A stretch of 64,000 nt of DNA from Corynebacterium pseudotuberculosis (GCF_002155265.1 NZ_CP021251.1:2273764-2337763); one strand, 5' to 3'; numbered from the stretch's first letter, positions 43,387-54,625 are shown. Program-made: numbers and translations. The notes: a model not told the origin generated them from the letters alone.

Positions 43387-43983
43387 TTAGTTTTCCGATA
43401 CGTCCATAGGATACGTCGAATACAAGGGGAGTGGCATCGGCTGGCGCCGCATTACATCACCCCAAACATCCACATTTCCAGCAGCAGTCACATCGGAAGA
43501 CAAAGCGGGCGCAACATACCATTCACCCTTTTCAATCTCTTCATTCAATTGCCCTGGTTCCCATTCTGCATAACCGGCAAAAAGACGCAGTCCCGAAAGA
43601 TCTGCGGCTACATCTTCCGGTTGCGTACGCAGATCTACGTGCACCAATCTATTAGCCAAACGATTGAAATGCGGATGCGAAACGATATCCACTCCGGGTG
43701 CAGAGACCCCTATCCCTATAACCCCTTGCTGATTAAGGGGACCACCTATATAAAGAGCCTGAGGTTTAGAAACCAAAGGAGCCCATTCCGGCATGACGTT
43801 AAACACGGCGACGTCGCTGCGGGACGCAAGGTTTACGCCGAACGTGGTTGCCTCATTATGCTCAAGAAGCAAAATGACACTCCGAGCAAACACGGGATCC
43901 TCCATGGAAGGCGCTGCAATGAGCAGCATCCCCGGAGCCGGTTGATTGCGCTCCATAGCGTTGAACAACCGATCTGCATACAT
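43387..43983 (-). CDS. YqgE/AlgH family protein (UPF0301)
   Basis: This protein of about 198 aa has the family landmarks PAPGMLLIAAPSMEDPVFARSV, HNEATTFGVNL, YIGGPLNQQGV and RLFAGYAEWEPGQLNEE. The molecular role of YqgE proteins is not settled. I choose ATG 43983 because GGAAGG lies 8 nt upstream. The GTG at 43992 would leave the ribosome site too close. It lies just after cca (gap about 24 bp) and may be co-transcribed. Confidence 0.9.
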   Translation of the reverse strand: MYADRLFNAMERNQPAPGMLLIAAPSMEDPVFARSVILLLEHNEATTFGVNLASRSDVAVFNVMPEWAPLVSKPQALYIGGPLNQQGVIGIGVSAPGVDIVSHPHFNRLANRLVHVDLRTQPEDVAADLSGLRLFAGYAEWEPGQLNEEIEKGEWYVAPALSSDVTAAGNVDVWGDVMRRQPMPLPLYSTYPMDVSEN

Positions 43984-44007
43984 ATCCTGCACCTTCCTTA
44001 TTTCCTT

Positions 44008-45609
44008 CTAGGACCCCGACTCGGATGCATCGGCATTACTGTGGCTTTGCAACCACCATGCTTTGAGCTCCGCAATAGCTTCTTCACTAGGCAAAGGACC
44101 ACGTTCTAGCCGTAGCTCTTTCAAAAAAGACCATGCCCTACCCACATCAGGACCAGGTTGAAGATCAAGTATCTTCATAATCTCGTTTCCATCGAGGTCG
44201 GGACGCACTCGTTGAAGATCTTCCCGTTCCGCGATTTCCGCGATTCTCTCCTCCAGATGATCATATGTTCGCTGGAGTCGAGCTGCCTTCTTCTTGTTGC
44301 GTGTTGTGCAATCCGCACGGACAAGTTTATGCAATTTAGAAAGTAGGGGACCGGCATCCGTTACATAACGGCGCACAGCGGAATCTGTCCATTCCCCCTC
44401 ACTAAACCCATGGAATCGCATATGCAGGCGAATAAGGTCACTTACATCATTCACCATCTGCTTGGAGTATTTGAGGGCCCGCATACGCGCACGCATGATT
44501 CGGGCACCCACAATTTCATGGTGATGAAAGCTGACTTTCCCTTCATCCGTGAACGCCCTAGTGTCAGGCTTGCCACAATCATGCATGAGTGAGGCCCATC
44601 GCAGTACCACATCCGGGCCGTCTTCTTCTTGTTCCATAGCCTGGCGCAATACCGTAAGCGAATGCAGATACACATCCTTGTGCTGCCTGTGTTCGTCCTG
44701 GGTAAGACGCAGCGCTGGAATTTCCGGAATGATGCGCTCTGCGAGTCCCGTGTCCACCATGAGGTCAATGCCATCCCATGGGGCCCGCCCACAAAGTAAT
44801 TTATCCAGCTCCACTTGTATACGTTCCACGGTGATGCGATCTATCTGATCTGCCATCTGCGTCATGGCATTATCAACGCGGTCAGCAACAGAAAATTCTA
44901 GTTGCGAGACAAACCTGGCGGCACGAAGCATACGCAATGGATCATCATTAAAGCTCTGCTCAGGCAGAGAAGGGGTGTCTAAAACTTTTTTCACCAGGTC
45001 ATCCATGCCTTTGACAGGATCATGGAACGTCATTTCTCCAGTAGGATGCACTTCCACGGCCATGGCGTTCACCCGAAAGTCTCTCCGAATGAGGTCGCCC
45101 TCCAATGAATCGCCGAACTGCACCTCCGGATTTCTCGTTTTCCCGTCATATACGTCTGAACGGAACGTGGTTATCTCTATTTGTTGCCCATCTTTTTCTG
45201 CAGACACCGTTCCAAACTCGATACCGGTATCCCACACTACAGAGGTGTAGTCGTTGAGAATCTCCATCACAGTCTCTGGTCGAGCATCTGTGGTGAAGTC
45301 CAGGTCGTTGCCAAGCTCATCAAGAAGGGCATCTCGCACAGAACCTCCTACGAGGTAAAGGCGATGCCCACGCTTTTGAAAAAGCTGCGCAAGGGGAGCT
45401 AACAGAGGAGAAAGATCTGCCAATGTTTTTTGCGCACGAGCAAGAAGCTCAATTCGGTCCGGAGAACCGATTGCCGAAGTCCCCTCGACAGAGCTGGCAT
45501 CATAGGGGGCAACAGAGGACGCGGCGAGAGATGGGTTCACTACCCCTGCGGTATGCGAACCATCATTAGTAATGATTGCGTGCTGCTTACTCTGTAAATT
45601 CACGCGCAT
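44008..45609 (-). CDS. cca: CCA tRNA nucleotidyltransferase
   Basis: This 533-aa enzyme adds or repairs the 3' CCA of tRNAs. The nucleotidyltransferase head has LVGGSVRDALL and DLDFTTDA (catalytic Asp pair), RRDFRVNAMA, and the tRNA-binding DDPLRMLRAARF. An HD domain follows, with SLMHDCGKP and HHHEIVGA. The first ~50 residues are a low-complexity extension. In other actinobacteria the orthologue is often called PcnA. The start is the ATG at 45609 with only a weak AGG ribosome site. Confidence 0.95.
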   Translation of the reverse strand: MRVNLQSKQHAIITNDGSHTAGVVNPSLAASSVAPYDASSVEGTSAIGSPDRIELLARAQKTLADLSPLLAPLAQLFQKRGHRLYLVGGSVRDALLDELGNDLDFTTDARPETVMEILNDYTSVVWDTGIEFGTVSAEKDGQQIEITTFRSDVYDGKTRNPEVQFGDSLEGDLIRRDFRVNAMAVEVHPTGEMTFHDPVKGMDDLVKKVLDTPSLPEQSFNDDPLRMLRAARFVSQLEFSVADRVDNAMTQMADQIDRITVERIQVELDKLLCGRAPWDGIDLMVDTGLAERIIPEIPALRLTQDEHRQHKDVYLHSLTVLRQAMEQEEDGPDVVLRWASLMHDCGKPDTRAFTDEGKVSFHHHEIVGARIMRARMRALKYSKQMVNDVSDLIRLHMRFHGFSEGEWTDSAVRRYVTDAGPLLSKLHKLVRADCTTRNKKKAARLQRTYDHLEERIAEIAEREDLQRVRPDLDGNEIMKILDLQPGPDVGRAWSFLKELRLERGPLPSEEAIAELKAWWLQSHSNADASESGS

Positions 45610-45919
45610 GAGTCTACCTGCTTGGCTCTAGTACCATTATATTTCCGCACTACGCCCCAGTTAGATAACGTTTATCGTATATCTACCCCACACATCGACA
45701 TGGTGCTTTCGCCAGCCTTGCCGGCCAACTTTCCTTATAAAGACTCATAAATAGTGATTAACTCACCACTTATTTCAACTAGTCCTCCCCATTCAGATGG
45801 GCTATACCTCACTTATATTTATTAAAGTTATAGTGGTCACGTCTACTTTCAGGCCTGCGACAAATCTTCCACTTTTGGGCCAAGATACCCACTTTCTTCC
45901 CTATTTGTTAAGCAGAAGT

Positions 45920-46024
45920 ATGGCTAAATACACCACAAAAGCTGACCACGATTACTCTTTTCTTTTAAAGAAGCGGTTCAAAGGTACCTTCTCCAGGTTG
46001 AAAAGGATACGATCAGCGAGATGA
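45920..46024 (+). CDS. Possible small basic upstream ORF coupled to the Nudix gene
   Basis: An ATG at 45920 opens a 34-codon frame, starting [14 protein letters not shown], with a very basic end. Its TGA stop overlaps the ATG of the Nudix gene as ATGA (46021-46024). It could be a translationally coupled leader. The codon signal is too short to be sure, and a longer in-frame ATG exists at 45797. The rest of 45610-46020 is A+T-rich and holds nothing else I can identify. Confidence 0.3.
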   Translation: MAKYTTKADHDYSFLLKKRFKGTFSRLKRIRSAR

Positions 46025-47127
46025 GCGAAAACGAACAATCGCGCCTGAGTTCGGTGAATTCTACAGAATCCACCGCTCCACGGCGCAGAAGACGCACGCG
46101 GTCACGCCGTCTTGGCAGTGATCAGACAGGGCGCTCTTCGCAGTCACATCGAACTGCAGAAGGGGGCCGCGCTTCCGCAACCCAGCAATCGGAGAAAAAG
46201 CGCGCTGATTCACAACGCAACGCTAACGCTCAGACTTCCGGCGAGGAGCGCGCGTCGAAAAGCAAAAAGAGCTCGTCTCAAGAAAACGCTCACGGCAGCT
46301 CTTCCCGCGGGCAGAAAACTAACAAGGCCCACAAGTCCAGTAAATCCCGTAAAAACGGCTCCCGCTCAACTACATCGCGGAGTGCTGCGAAACGCAAGGA
46401 GAATCAAGGAACAACCACACCTCAGGCACACGAGTCTGGGGATAATGAATCTCGCGCTACTCGACGCAAACGACGCACAAGGACGGGACAGCGCACCGCT
46501 CAGCGCTCCACACCCACGTCCACATCCACACTGGAAAATAAGCGTCGCCGACGTCGCCCACAAAACGCTCATCGATCAAAAAATAGTCGCGCTAGCCTCC
46601 GCAACCAGTATCAAACGTCCAAAATAAATACCCGTGATGAAACCTCTGCGGGTGGTCTGGTGATCTCTGGACTGGCTGAGGCAGTTGATAACAACAATAA
46701 CGTTGATCTTTCCCGCATTTATGTGGCCCTCATTGGGCGGCTCGATAGAAGAGGCCGCCTTTTGTGGTCCATGCCTAAAGGCCACGTCGAACCCGGCGAA
46801 GACAAAGGCAAGACCGCGGAGCGTGAAGTATGGGAAGAGACCGGAATCCACGGCGAAGTTTTCGCGGATCTTGGCACGATTGATTATTGGTTTGTGTCTG
46901 AGGGCGTGCGCATCCACAAGACAGTTCACCATCACTTACTGCGGTACGTCGATGGCGACCTCAACGATGAAGATCCGGAGGTTACTGAGGTCTCTTGGAT
47001 CCCCGCCGACGAGCTCATTGAACATTTTGCTTATGCTGATGAACGCAAACTCGCCCGCATTGCACACGATTTGATTCCGGAATATGCCATTAAAGAGAAG
47101 GCAGAGGGAAGGAAAACCCCACGGTGA
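46021..47127 (+). CDS. Nudix hydrolase with a long basic disordered N-terminal region
   Basis: Residues ~205-365 are a Nudix domain with the box GHVEPGED...REVWEETGI (about 254-276). It should hydrolyse a nucleoside diphosphate derivative, possibly a diadenosine polyphosphate or oxidised nucleotide. Residues 1-~200 are low-complexity and rich in Arg, Lys, Ser and Thr, with clusters such as [11 protein letters not shown]. This region is probably disordered and may bind nucleic acid. It is much longer than in typical MutT proteins. The stop overlaps the GTG of the next gene (47124-47127). The gene order matches the cca-Nudix-murJ block of other mycolata. Confidence 0.88.
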   Translation: MSENEQSRLSSVNSTESTAPRRRRRTRSRRLGSDQTGRSSQSHRTAEGGRASATQQSEKKRADSQRNANAQTSGEERASKSKKSSSQENAHGSSSRGQKTNKAHKSSKSRKNGSRSTTSRSAAKRKENQGTTTPQAHESGDNESRATRRKRRTRTGQRTAQRSTPTSTSTLENKRRRRRPQNAHRSKNSRASLRNQYQTSKINTRDETSAGGLVISGLAEAVDNNNNVDLSRIYVALIGRLDRRGRLLWSMPKGHVEPGEDKGKTAEREVWEETGIHGEVFADLGTIDYWFVSEGVRIHKTVHHHLLRYVDGDLNDEDPEVTEVSWIPADELIEHFAYADERKLARIAHDLIPEYAIKEKAEGRKTPR

Positions 47128-49970
47128 GCAAGACTAACCTCACCAAACTACTCAGCGGACACACGGATTTAAACACCGCTGAGCTTTTGGCGACGAATCC
47201 AACGGGGGTTTTCCCACTATCTGTGCTGTCTCGTGCGGGAGCAGCATTGCTTGCACTTTCCCTGTGTAGTGCCACAATCGCGCACGCGCCGCAAGCTGCC
47301 GCAGATGCACTGCCGCTATCTCCAATGGGCCCGACTTCTAATCGGTGGATCAACCCGGATGTGCGTTCAATCGACGTTAACGCCAAGGTCAAAGTGCAGA
47401 TCCTTAAAGTCGATTCGCATGTTCAGCTCGGCGAAAAAATACAGCTTTCTCTTCGCATCATTAATAATTCGGACTCACCGATCGATCAGAGTTCCGCAAA
47501 AATTGTAGCCCGCCACGCCGACGCAGAGCCTACCGTTGCTGGCGCCCGTACTATTCTTGCGGCAGCCCCTTCCTCCTACCCATACCTTGCACACCCGATA
47601 CCGCTCCAATCGAAGATTGCACCTGGCAGTTCTAAAGACATAGACGTCAGCATAGATACCGGGTCGGATGCGCTCGGAGGACTACAACTGCGGTCTTCCG
47701 GTGTGTATCCCATATTGATCGGGCTGCACGATGCCTCGGGCAATATTTACAGCACCCAGCGATTCCTGCTCTCTGCATCCGCCACGGGTAAACCCGCGAG
47801 CGTAACACCGGAACCAAAGCGACTCAGCATGGTCCTACCTCTGACCGCGGAAGTCGATATCGTTGGCGGGGAGACAGGCGAGGCGCCCGAACGAGCTCCA
47901 CTCATCATGCGTTCAGAAGCACTGACTGAAGAGATTGCACATGGTGGCCGCTTAGATCAGCTTCTCGACGCCTACCTTGCCGCCCGTACATTAACACCAG
48001 AGATCAGCACAGCAAGTTGTTTAGCCATCGATCCGCAATTTCTCGATGTCACTCGGCGTATGTCCGAGGGCTATAGCGTAGCGGCACAACGTCCCAGCTC
48101 AGTATCGGAGAATAGGCGCCTCCGCGACTCCTGGAACTTTGAGGACGAAACAGAAACGACCATCCCCGGCAAAGGGCAAAAAGCCGCCACCGATTGGCTG
48201 GCCAAATTAGAAAAAGCTACAGAAGGTACCTGTACTGTGGCTATGCCGTGGGCTAATGCTGACCTCAACGCCGTGGCTAAGACCAACAACCCGTGGCTGA
48301 TGCGAGAGGCCCTCCAGCGAGGGGCCGGAGTGATTAAGGATGTACTGGGAATCACCCCAGAGTCCAACATTGTGATCCCTGGTACGGGTTACATCACGGC
48401 ACAGGCAGCAGCCACCCTGGGTTGGGCTGATCAAAAAGAAAGCACAGACGGAACAAACCCCCCAGCTACCAGTGATATCAGTGCGGCATGGGAGGCGATA
48501 AAGGCTAAGGAAACTAAGTCTCAACCGGATGAAGGTTCACTCAAGGAATCCCCAGCTAAGGATTCTGAGGCCTCGCTGGATAGTATCCGTGATTCCATTG
48601 CTCCCACCACTGCTCCCACTGCGCAGGTGCCGGTTTCCGTTCTTGTCGCAGATAATACCGTGTGGCAGGCGCCCAAGGTAGATCGTTTTGGCCAGCTAGC
48701 TGCTGGAATACGTTCTGTTTCATATCAAGGTTCATTGTCTGCCACACTTGCTCAGGCATCCCCAAAGCCAGTGACAGCGGGATACGGTAATTACGATATT
48801 CGCTTTGATTACTCGCTGGACTCAGAGGCCGCTCGGATGGCTACCGGTGCAGCTGCTATCGATGCAGCTGTTGCGGAAAATTCCCAGCCCACTCTGTTGA
48901 TGATGCCCACGTCGATCCGAAATCCTCGTTCTTGGCTCGACGTAGTCTCTACTCTTTTGCAGGAGCACTCGGCAGTACCGATGAGTCTGCGCGACTATGT
49001 CACCATGTCGCAGCAACAGGAGGAGGAACTTGCTGGGCGAACTGCAGCAGCGGCTGCGACGTCCGCAAATGGCGATGAATCATCCAGCAGTGTCTCCAGC
49101 AGTGGACTGGTAGAAGGCAGATACGGTGCTCCTTACGACGATCCAACGGTAGTTTCAGACACAGAGATTTTGAGGGCTCGTCAGCAATCGGATTACACCG
49201 ATGACCTCACGCGCCTCATGTTTAATGACACCGCTATTGCTCTTTCTCCTTATAATTTCACTGCCCCATTACGGCAGGATCTCCTTCGTGCTCTCAGCGT
49301 TAACGGACGACGCTCCATCAATAGTTTTGATCAAAAGATCGCTCGGGCGACCGCTTTATCTAATGAGAACCGTGATGCCCTCACAGAGCTGCGCAGCTCC
49401 GTTACTTTGCTATCCCCAGGCAACGTATACACCAGACTTTCTCCTTCCTCGCCGCTACTTATCGCCGCAAAGAATGGACTTCCACTTCCCGTCGATGCAC
49501 GCATTCGCTTCAACGGCCCTGAGGGAGCGTCAATTAAAGTCAAAGACAGTCTGCTCATCCCCGCAAAGGGTTCTATCACTGCGCAAATGATCGCGCAGCT
49601 TCCCGACGACGATGACCAGACCAACCTCAAATTATGGCTGGCCACCCCGACGGGTGCGGCGATCTCCAACCCTGTGACTATCGCGGTACAAACCCGATCT
49701 GGTTTTGTAGGACAGTCTGGGATCGCCCTCACCGTGGTCCTAGGACTCTTTGCTCTGTTGTTCTTGCGTTTCTTTGTCAAACGTAAACGTCGTCCGCAAC
49801 GCGAAGTCAAAGCAACAACGAGTCCTCTTACTTCTCCAGCTTCAGCTACAAAACAACCCATACGAAGACCACGGCGCCGTAGTGAGGGATCGGTCCGCGA
49901 TGGGGATCGCACCAGCGGTGATAGCAACTCGGATGATTCTGGGACAGGTCTTCAATCCTCGCAAACATAG
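47124..49970 (+). CDS. DUF6049-family secreted membrane protein of the murJ locus
   Basis: This 948-aa protein has an N-terminal hydrophobic signal segment (about 33-60, [13 protein letters not shown]), a large extracytoplasmic region, and one C-terminal membrane helix ([17 protein letters not shown]) followed by a basic cytoplasmic tail. This fits the DUF6049 family that accompanies murJ in mycobacteria and corynebacteria (Rv3909-like). Its function is not known. Location next to murJ suggests a role in cell-envelope assembly. The GTG start overlaps the Nudix stop. murJ begins 116 bp after its stop. Confidence 0.82.
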   Translation: MSKTNLTKLLSGHTDLNTAELLATNPTGVFPLSVLSRAGAALLALSLCSATIAHAPQAAADALPLSPMGPTSNRWINPDVRSIDVNAKVKVQILKVDSHVQLGEKIQLSLRIINNSDSPIDQSSAKIVARHADAEPTVAGARTILAAAPSSYPYLAHPIPLQSKIAPGSSKDIDVSIDTGSDALGGLQLRSSGVYPILIGLHDASGNIYSTQRFLLSASATGKPASVTPEPKRLSMVLPLTAEVDIVGGETGEAPERAPLIMRSEALTEEIAHGGRLDQLLDAYLAARTLTPEISTASCLAIDPQFLDVTRRMSEGYSVAAQRPSSVSENRRLRDSWNFEDETETTIPGKGQKAATDWLAKLEKATEGTCTVAMPWANADLNAVAKTNNPWLMREALQRGAGVIKDVLGITPESNIVIPGTGYITAQAAATLGWADQKESTDGTNPPATSDISAAWEAIKAKETKSQPDEGSLKESPAKDSEASLDSIRDSIAPTTAPTAQVPVSVLVADNTVWQAPKVDRFGQLAAGIRSVSYQGSLSATLAQASPKPVTAGYGNYDIRFDYSLDSEAARMATGAAAIDAAVAENSQPTLLMMPTSIRNPRSWLDVVSTLLQEHSAVPMSLRDYVTMSQQQEEELAGRTAAAAATSANGDESSSSVSSSGLVEGRYGAPYDDPTVVSDTEILRARQQSDYTDDLTRLMFNDTAIALSPYNFTAPLRQDLLRALSVNGRRSINSFDQKIARATALSNENRDALTELRSSVTLLSPGNVYTRLSPSSPLLIAAKNGLPLPVDARIRFNGPEGASIKVKDSLLIPAKGSITAQMIAQLPDDDDQTNLKLWLATPTGAAISNPVTIAVQTRSGFVGQSGIALTVVLGLFALLFLRFFVKRKRRPQREVKATTSPLTSPASATKQPIRRPRRRSEGSVRDGDRTSGDSNSDDSGTGLQSSQT

Positions 49971-50086
49971 CGTAGAGATGTCCCCCTTGAAACAGCTTTT
50001 GAGCTACAACAAGAACAATACTGATCGCCCCGGTCGTTCCCTTTGACGCCACACGAGTTTCAGTCCCTCCGACTCGTAAGAAACCG

Positions 50087-53000
50087 ATGGCGGCGACTAT
50101 AGAAAAGAAACAGGATTTCCAGGTGAACTCATCTGAGAGCACGCCCCCTAACAAGGGGACCAGGTACCGTATCGTGCCTCCCGCGGCACCGGCGCCAGTC
50201 CCTGAAGCTCGACCTCGTCACGCCAGTTCCTCAGTACACCCCAGTGAGGATCGTTCCAAGTTGGACAAAGATCCCGCTCGACACTCGGTTGCGGAATCTC
50301 CTTGTGAAAACAACGCTGGAACTGCCACTTTGAGCACTCCCGCTGGAAGCAGTACCACGGCCAGCGGGGAGGCGTCGGCAAGCGTTAAGCAAGAGGCTCA
50401 GGCAGCCTCAGTAGTTACCCTGGATAGAGAGCAATCCGCCCATACTGCAGCAGACAGTACCTCGACGACTTCCGCTTCACCGGCGCATGGAGACTCCAAT
50501 ACTGCCAATACCAGCGATAATGACGTCGTACGCTCCACAGGATCCATGGCGATAGCCACTCTTTTCTCACGCATTACGGGATTTCTGCGTACCGTTTTAA
50601 TCTCCACCAGCCTAGGCGGAGCGATTGCCTCGGCGTTCAACACCGCAAACACTCTGCCTAACCTCATTACAGAGATTGTATTAGGTGCGGTACTCACGTC
50701 TTTGGTAGTTCCCGTTCTTATTCGCGCGGAAAAAGAAGACCCCGATAGAGGCGCCACTTTTATCCGGAGACTTTTTACCCTGGCGGCGGTATTGCTCGGA
50801 GTAGTCACAGTCGGAGCGATCATCACTGCGCCACTTCTGAGCCGGATAATGCTAGGTACAGATGGCAAAGTCAATATTGTCCAAGCTACTAGCTTTGCTT
50901 ATATCCTGCTTCCGCAGATTTTCTTCTATGGAATGTTTTCTCTGCTCATGGCAGTGCTCAACACCAAGCAAATCTTTAAACCTGGTGCTTGGGCACCGGT
51001 AGCAAACAATGTGATCACTATTGCGGTGCTTGTGTTGTACATGCTGCTCCCTAATGAGCTTGATCCCACAGCGCCCTCTAGCGTCACAGACCCGCACATA
51101 CTGCTCCTGGGAGTCGGAACCACGCTGGGAGTGGTTGTTCAAGCGTTGATTATGATCCCGCCGATCCGCAAGGCCGGAATATCTCTCAAGCCTTTGTGGG
51201 GCATTGATGCGCGATTGAAACAATTCGGGGGAATGGCTACGGCAATCATTGTTTATGTGGCGATCTCTCAGGTCGGCTACATGCTTACTACCCGTATCGC
51301 TTCTTTTTCTGATGAGGGCGCACCAAACATCTATCAACAGCACTGGCTGTTATTACAGGTTCCTTACGGGATTATCGGCGTCACTTTACTTACTGCCATC
51401 ATGCCGCGTCTTTCCCGCAACGCCGCCGATGGTGATGATAAAGCAGTGGTTCGTGACTTGATCGTCGGATCAAAGCTCACATATATCGCGTTAATCCCCA
51501 TCGTCATCTTTTTTACAGCGTATGGTGAGCGCATTGGTCTCGGGCTTTTTGCTTATCGACGCTTCGACGCGGAGTCCGCAACTATCCTCGGTTGGACGCT
51601 TAGTTTTTCTGCGTTTACATTGTTGCCCTATGCGTTGGTTCTGCTGCACCTGCGAGTTTTTTATGCACGCGAAGAGGCATGGACTCCTACCTTCATCATC
51701 GCCGGTATCACCGGTACCAAGATAGTTCTCTCCGTTATCGCTCCATACGCTGCTACGGATTCCAGCCGGGTAGTGATTCTCCTTGGTGCGGCTAACGGCT
51801 TTGGATTTGTTGCCGGCGCAATCATCGGCGCAATGTTACTGAGGCGTAAACTTGGTAATCTCGGCGGACGCGAGGTACTAAAGACGAGCACCTGGGCATT
51901 TATTGCTTCTGGCGTAGGTATTCTTGTGGCTCTTGCTCTGAGTTATATCCTCGATCAATTTATGGGTGGCTTTTTCAGCGCCTTGGGTAACTTCGGTCTA
52001 CTTGTTCATCTCAGTATTGTCGGCATCGTCTTTCTTCTTTGCACGGGCCTCGTTCTTTCTCGCTCCGGCCTAGAAGAAGTAGTGAATCTTGGTTACGCCC
52101 TTCAACGTATTCCAGGTATGCGCCGCATCATCCATATGCGTGTCCCGCAAACAGACGCTATGGTGCCAACCCGTCAGGCTATAGCCAACGAGGTAATGGC
52201 ATTCGACGACACATTCAATGCCACTCCGATCCCGGCACCTATGTCTGCTGGTATCGTCCGCGGCCCACGACTCGTTCCTGGCGCTCAGGTCTCCGATGGC
52301 CGCTTCCGTTTGTTGGCAGACCATGGCTCTGTTTCTACTGCGCGTTTTTGGCAAGCTAGAGAAAAAGCCACTGGTAGGGAAGTGGCTTTGATCTTTGTGG
52401 ATACATCGGGCAAAGCGCCGCAAGCCCCCGCGACCCCCGCGGCTGCTGCTGGGGAAGCAGCAGAGGTATCACGCCGTACTCGTGCGCTAGCTAATCTCAA
52501 TCATCCAGCGATCGCACCAAATATTGAAGTTTTGTCTTATCGCAACGGTTGCTTGGTGGTTGCCGATTGGGTTGCTGGTTCCTCACTAGCTTCCGTAGCT
52601 AATACACCTGTTAATCCTTATGCTGCCGCCTATGCTTTTGAGCCGATCAGTCAGGCCGCACAGTTTGCGCTAGCTGCGCATACCCCGTTAGGCATTGATA
52701 ATCACGCACGCATCCGTATTAACACGGATGGTATGGCCATTCTTGCGTTCCCCGCAGTCTTGTCTGATTCCTCCTACGAACGCGACATGCGCAGTATTCG
52801 CACCGCACTGGGCACGCTTATTCAGGTGGACACTGCTCCGCAGGAAATTACCGATCTACTACGTGTGGATGCCACCGAGCTTCCGCATGCCATTGCAGAC
52901 CTTCCAGATTCTCCTTCAGTTGCTGAGGATCACCTCGTGATCAAGGAAGAAGCTACTCCAAAACCCCGCAATACTCCGGGCTTTGGTAGCGCTGGTTTTA

Positions 53001-53596
53001 GCAACATCAGCCGTGCAATTATTGCCATAGCTGTGGCAGTTATTGTTGTCTCCGTCGCTTTGATTACTGGTTATATCACTAGTCTGTTTGGCAGTAGCCA
53101 CGGTCAGACTCCTCTAAATAGCGATCCCATTGTTCACTCCAGGCCCTCTGATGCATCAGAGGTTCCTAGCATTGTTGCCCCTATAAAAAGCGCTACTGCA
53201 TGGTCACCTAGCGGCACAATTCCCAATCGCGAATCCACGTCTACTGCACAGCTAGCTATTGATCCAGATAAATCTAGTGCTTGGTCCACCGGGCCGCTAG
53301 CAAAGGGGCAGGGGGCTGGTCTCCTCATTACACTTGCTCAGCCGCACCAAGCTAGCTCGGTTGTAGTAGAGAGCAATGGTATCCCGGCAAAGGTGTCTAT
53401 CTACCAAGTAGAAGATCCACATCTTTCTTCCCTGGATTCTGCTCAACTGTTAGAAGAACAAAAGGTTTCTTCTATGCAGACCCGGATTCCTCTAGATAAC
53501 GAGCCGTTAGTCACCTCCATTCTGGTGTGGGTCACGGGGACCCCCGACAATGCTTCTATGAAGGTGCACAACGTCACGGTGGTAGCTACTTCTTAG
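50087..53596 (+). CDS. murJ: MurJ lipid II flippase with C-terminal pseudokinase and sensor-like domains
   Basis: This 1169-aa protein has a disordered Ser/Ala/Thr-rich N-terminus (1-~145) and a MurJ/MviN core of about 14 membrane segments (~150-690), which flips lipid II across the membrane. A kinase-like domain follows (~735-940, beginning RFRLLADHGS) without the catalytic motifs, then a single helix (~973-1000) and an extracellular beta-rich domain (~1020-1169). This layout matches mycobacterial MviN (Rv3910), whose pseudokinase is phosphorylated and recruits FhaA. I use the ATG at 50087. A GTG at 50123 with AGGA 8 nt upstream is a good alternative. Confidence 0.92.
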   Translation: MAATIEKKQDFQVNSSESTPPNKGTRYRIVPPAAPAPVPEARPRHASSSVHPSEDRSKLDKDPARHSVAESPCENNAGTATLSTPAGSSTTASGEASASVKQEAQAASVVTLDREQSAHTAADSTSTTSASPAHGDSNTANTSDNDVVRSTGSMAIATLFSRITGFLRTVLISTSLGGAIASAFNTANTLPNLITEIVLGAVLTSLVVPVLIRAEKEDPDRGATFIRRLFTLAAVLLGVVTVGAIITAPLLSRIMLGTDGKVNIVQATSFAYILLPQIFFYGMFSLLMAVLNTKQIFKPGAWAPVANNVITIAVLVLYMLLPNELDPTAPSSVTDPHILLLGVGTTLGVVVQALIMIPPIRKAGISLKPLWGIDARLKQFGGMATAIIVYVAISQVGYMLTTRIASFSDEGAPNIYQQHWLLLQVPYGIIGVTLLTAIMPRLSRNAADGDDKAVVRDLIVGSKLTYIALIPIVIFFTAYGERIGLGLFAYRRFDAESATILGWTLSFSAFTLLPYALVLLHLRVFYAREEAWTPTFIIAGITGTKIVLSVIAPYAATDSSRVVILLGAANGFGFVAGAIIGAMLLRRKLGNLGGREVLKTSTWAFIASGVGILVALALSYILDQFMGGFFSALGNFGLLVHLSIVGIVFLLCTGLVLSRSGLEEVVNLGYALQRIPGMRRIIHMRVPQTDAMVPTRQAIANEVMAFDDTFNATPIPAPMSAGIVRGPRLVPGAQVSDGRFRLLADHGSVSTARFWQAREKATGREVALIFVDTSGKAPQAPATPAAAAGEAAEVSRRTRALANLNHPAIAPNIEVLSYRNGCLVVADWVAGSSLASVANTPVNPYAAAYAFEPISQAAQFALAAHTPLGIDNHARIRINTDGMAILAFPAVLSDSSYERDMRSIRTALGTLIQVDTAPQEITDLLRVDATELPHAIADLPDSPSVAEDHLVIKEEATPKPRNTPGFGSAGFSNISRAIIAIAVAVIVVSVALITGYITSLFGSSHGQTPLNSDPIVHSRPSDASEVPSIVAPIKSATAWSPSGTIPNRESTSTAQLAIDPDKSSAWSTGPLAKGQGAGLLITLAQPHQASSVVVESNGIPAKVSIYQVEDPHLSSLDSAQLLEEQKVSSMQTRIPLDNEPLVTSILVWVTGTPDNASMKVHNVTVVATS

Positions 53597-53608
53597 GCGT
53601 ACTACGCA

Positions 53609-53663
53609 AAACTGTGGTGGGAAAGAATGATCTATTCTTTCCCACCACAGTTTTCTTTTTCTT
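53609..53663 (+). terminator. Strong terminator after murJ
   Basis: Perfect 20-bp arms lie at 53609-53628 and 53634-53653 with a 5-nt loop, followed by TTTTCTTTTTCTT. It ends the Nudix-DUF6049-murJ transcript. The rest of 53664-53919 holds the sigM promoter region, including TGGGCAA/TTGCCCA inverted arms at 53853-53876. Confidence 0.92.
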
Positions 53664-53919
53664 ACTATAAAACCGCAATTATCACTTTTATGCAGAACCT
53701 CACCTCTTCAGCTCCTTGTATATGCGTTTTCGCGTATATCCATAGCGGTTTTGTGGGCTACTAAAGTCACACCAAAAGCCATAAACCCACTTTTATACAG
53801 GTCAGAACATTAAAATTCTTCTTTCTGCATATCTGTAACATCCAATTCATTGGGCAAAAAGAACATCTTGCCCACGCGATTTCTTAGTCAAGATTAGACG
53901 GGAGAATTAAAGAATCACC

Positions 53920-54588
53920 GTGTCGCTACAAAACGACACCGCAACACTATGGGGGGAAATAGTGCACTGTGCAGTCGCGTCCACCACGATCGAGCATGAT
54001 GCATCCGGAACTAAAACAAAGCTGTGTCGCTCAAAGACCCACGACTCTGATCTCGTTCTACAGTTCCTGGAAGGCGACAATCAAGCTTTTAATGAAATTG
54101 CTAAGCGGCACTACCGTAGTCTGTGGTGGCTTGCACGTCGGCACAGCTACTGCGATTCTGATGCCGACGACATCATGCAGGAAGCAATGCTCAAGGCTGT
54201 ACGCAGCCTAGAGCGATACCGGGGAGATTCTTCCTTAAATACCTGGCTTTATCGGATTGTCTTTAACACGGCCTACGACCATATTTATCGATGCACGCAT
54301 CGAGACAATCTTCCGTTAGAGCCACTCATGGAAACACGCTCCCGGCTAGACTGCGAGCTTAGCCATGATCCATTCAAGGATCACGCTCTGTCCATGGAGG
54401 TAGCTCAAGCCGTAAACATGCTGCCCTCCGAGCAGAGAAATGCCATCCTCTTAGTCGATTTTGCTGGATACGACGTTGACGTTGCCGCACAGATAGAAAA
54501 AGTTCGACCGGGAACGATCAAATCGCGTCGGGCGCGGGCGCGAAAGACTCTGAGAAGTCTTCTCAATCCCGTATTCGAAGAGCTTTAG
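53920..54588 (+). CDS. sigM: ECF RNA polymerase sigma factor SigM
   Basis: This 222-aa ECF sigma factor has region 2 (about 42-115: DSDLVLQFLEGDNQAFNEI, DADDIMQEAMLKA, STLNTWLYRI-like SSLNTWLYRIVFN) and region 4 (about 155-215: LPSEQRNAILLVDFAGYDV, RPGTIKSRRARARKTL). It should direct transcription of stress genes such as thioredoxin genes, as in C. glutamicum. The GTG start has only a distant GGAG and the first ~40 residues are not family-like, so a downstream start is possible. No anti-sigma gene follows: 54589-54811 is non-coding. Confidence 0.92.
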   Translation: MSLQNDTATLWGEIVHCAVASTTIEHDASGTKTKLCRSKTHDSDLVLQFLEGDNQAFNEIAKRHYRSLWWLARRHSYCDSDADDIMQEAMLKAVRSLERYRGDSSLNTWLYRIVFNTAYDHIYRCTHRDNLPLEPLMETRSRLDCELSHDPFKDHALSMEVAQAVNMLPSEQRNAILLVDFAGYDVDVAAQIEKVRPGTIKSRRARARKTLRSLLNPVFEEL

Positions 54589-54625
54589 GACATAAGGGCT
54601 ATATAAACGTTGTCCTTGTCACGTT

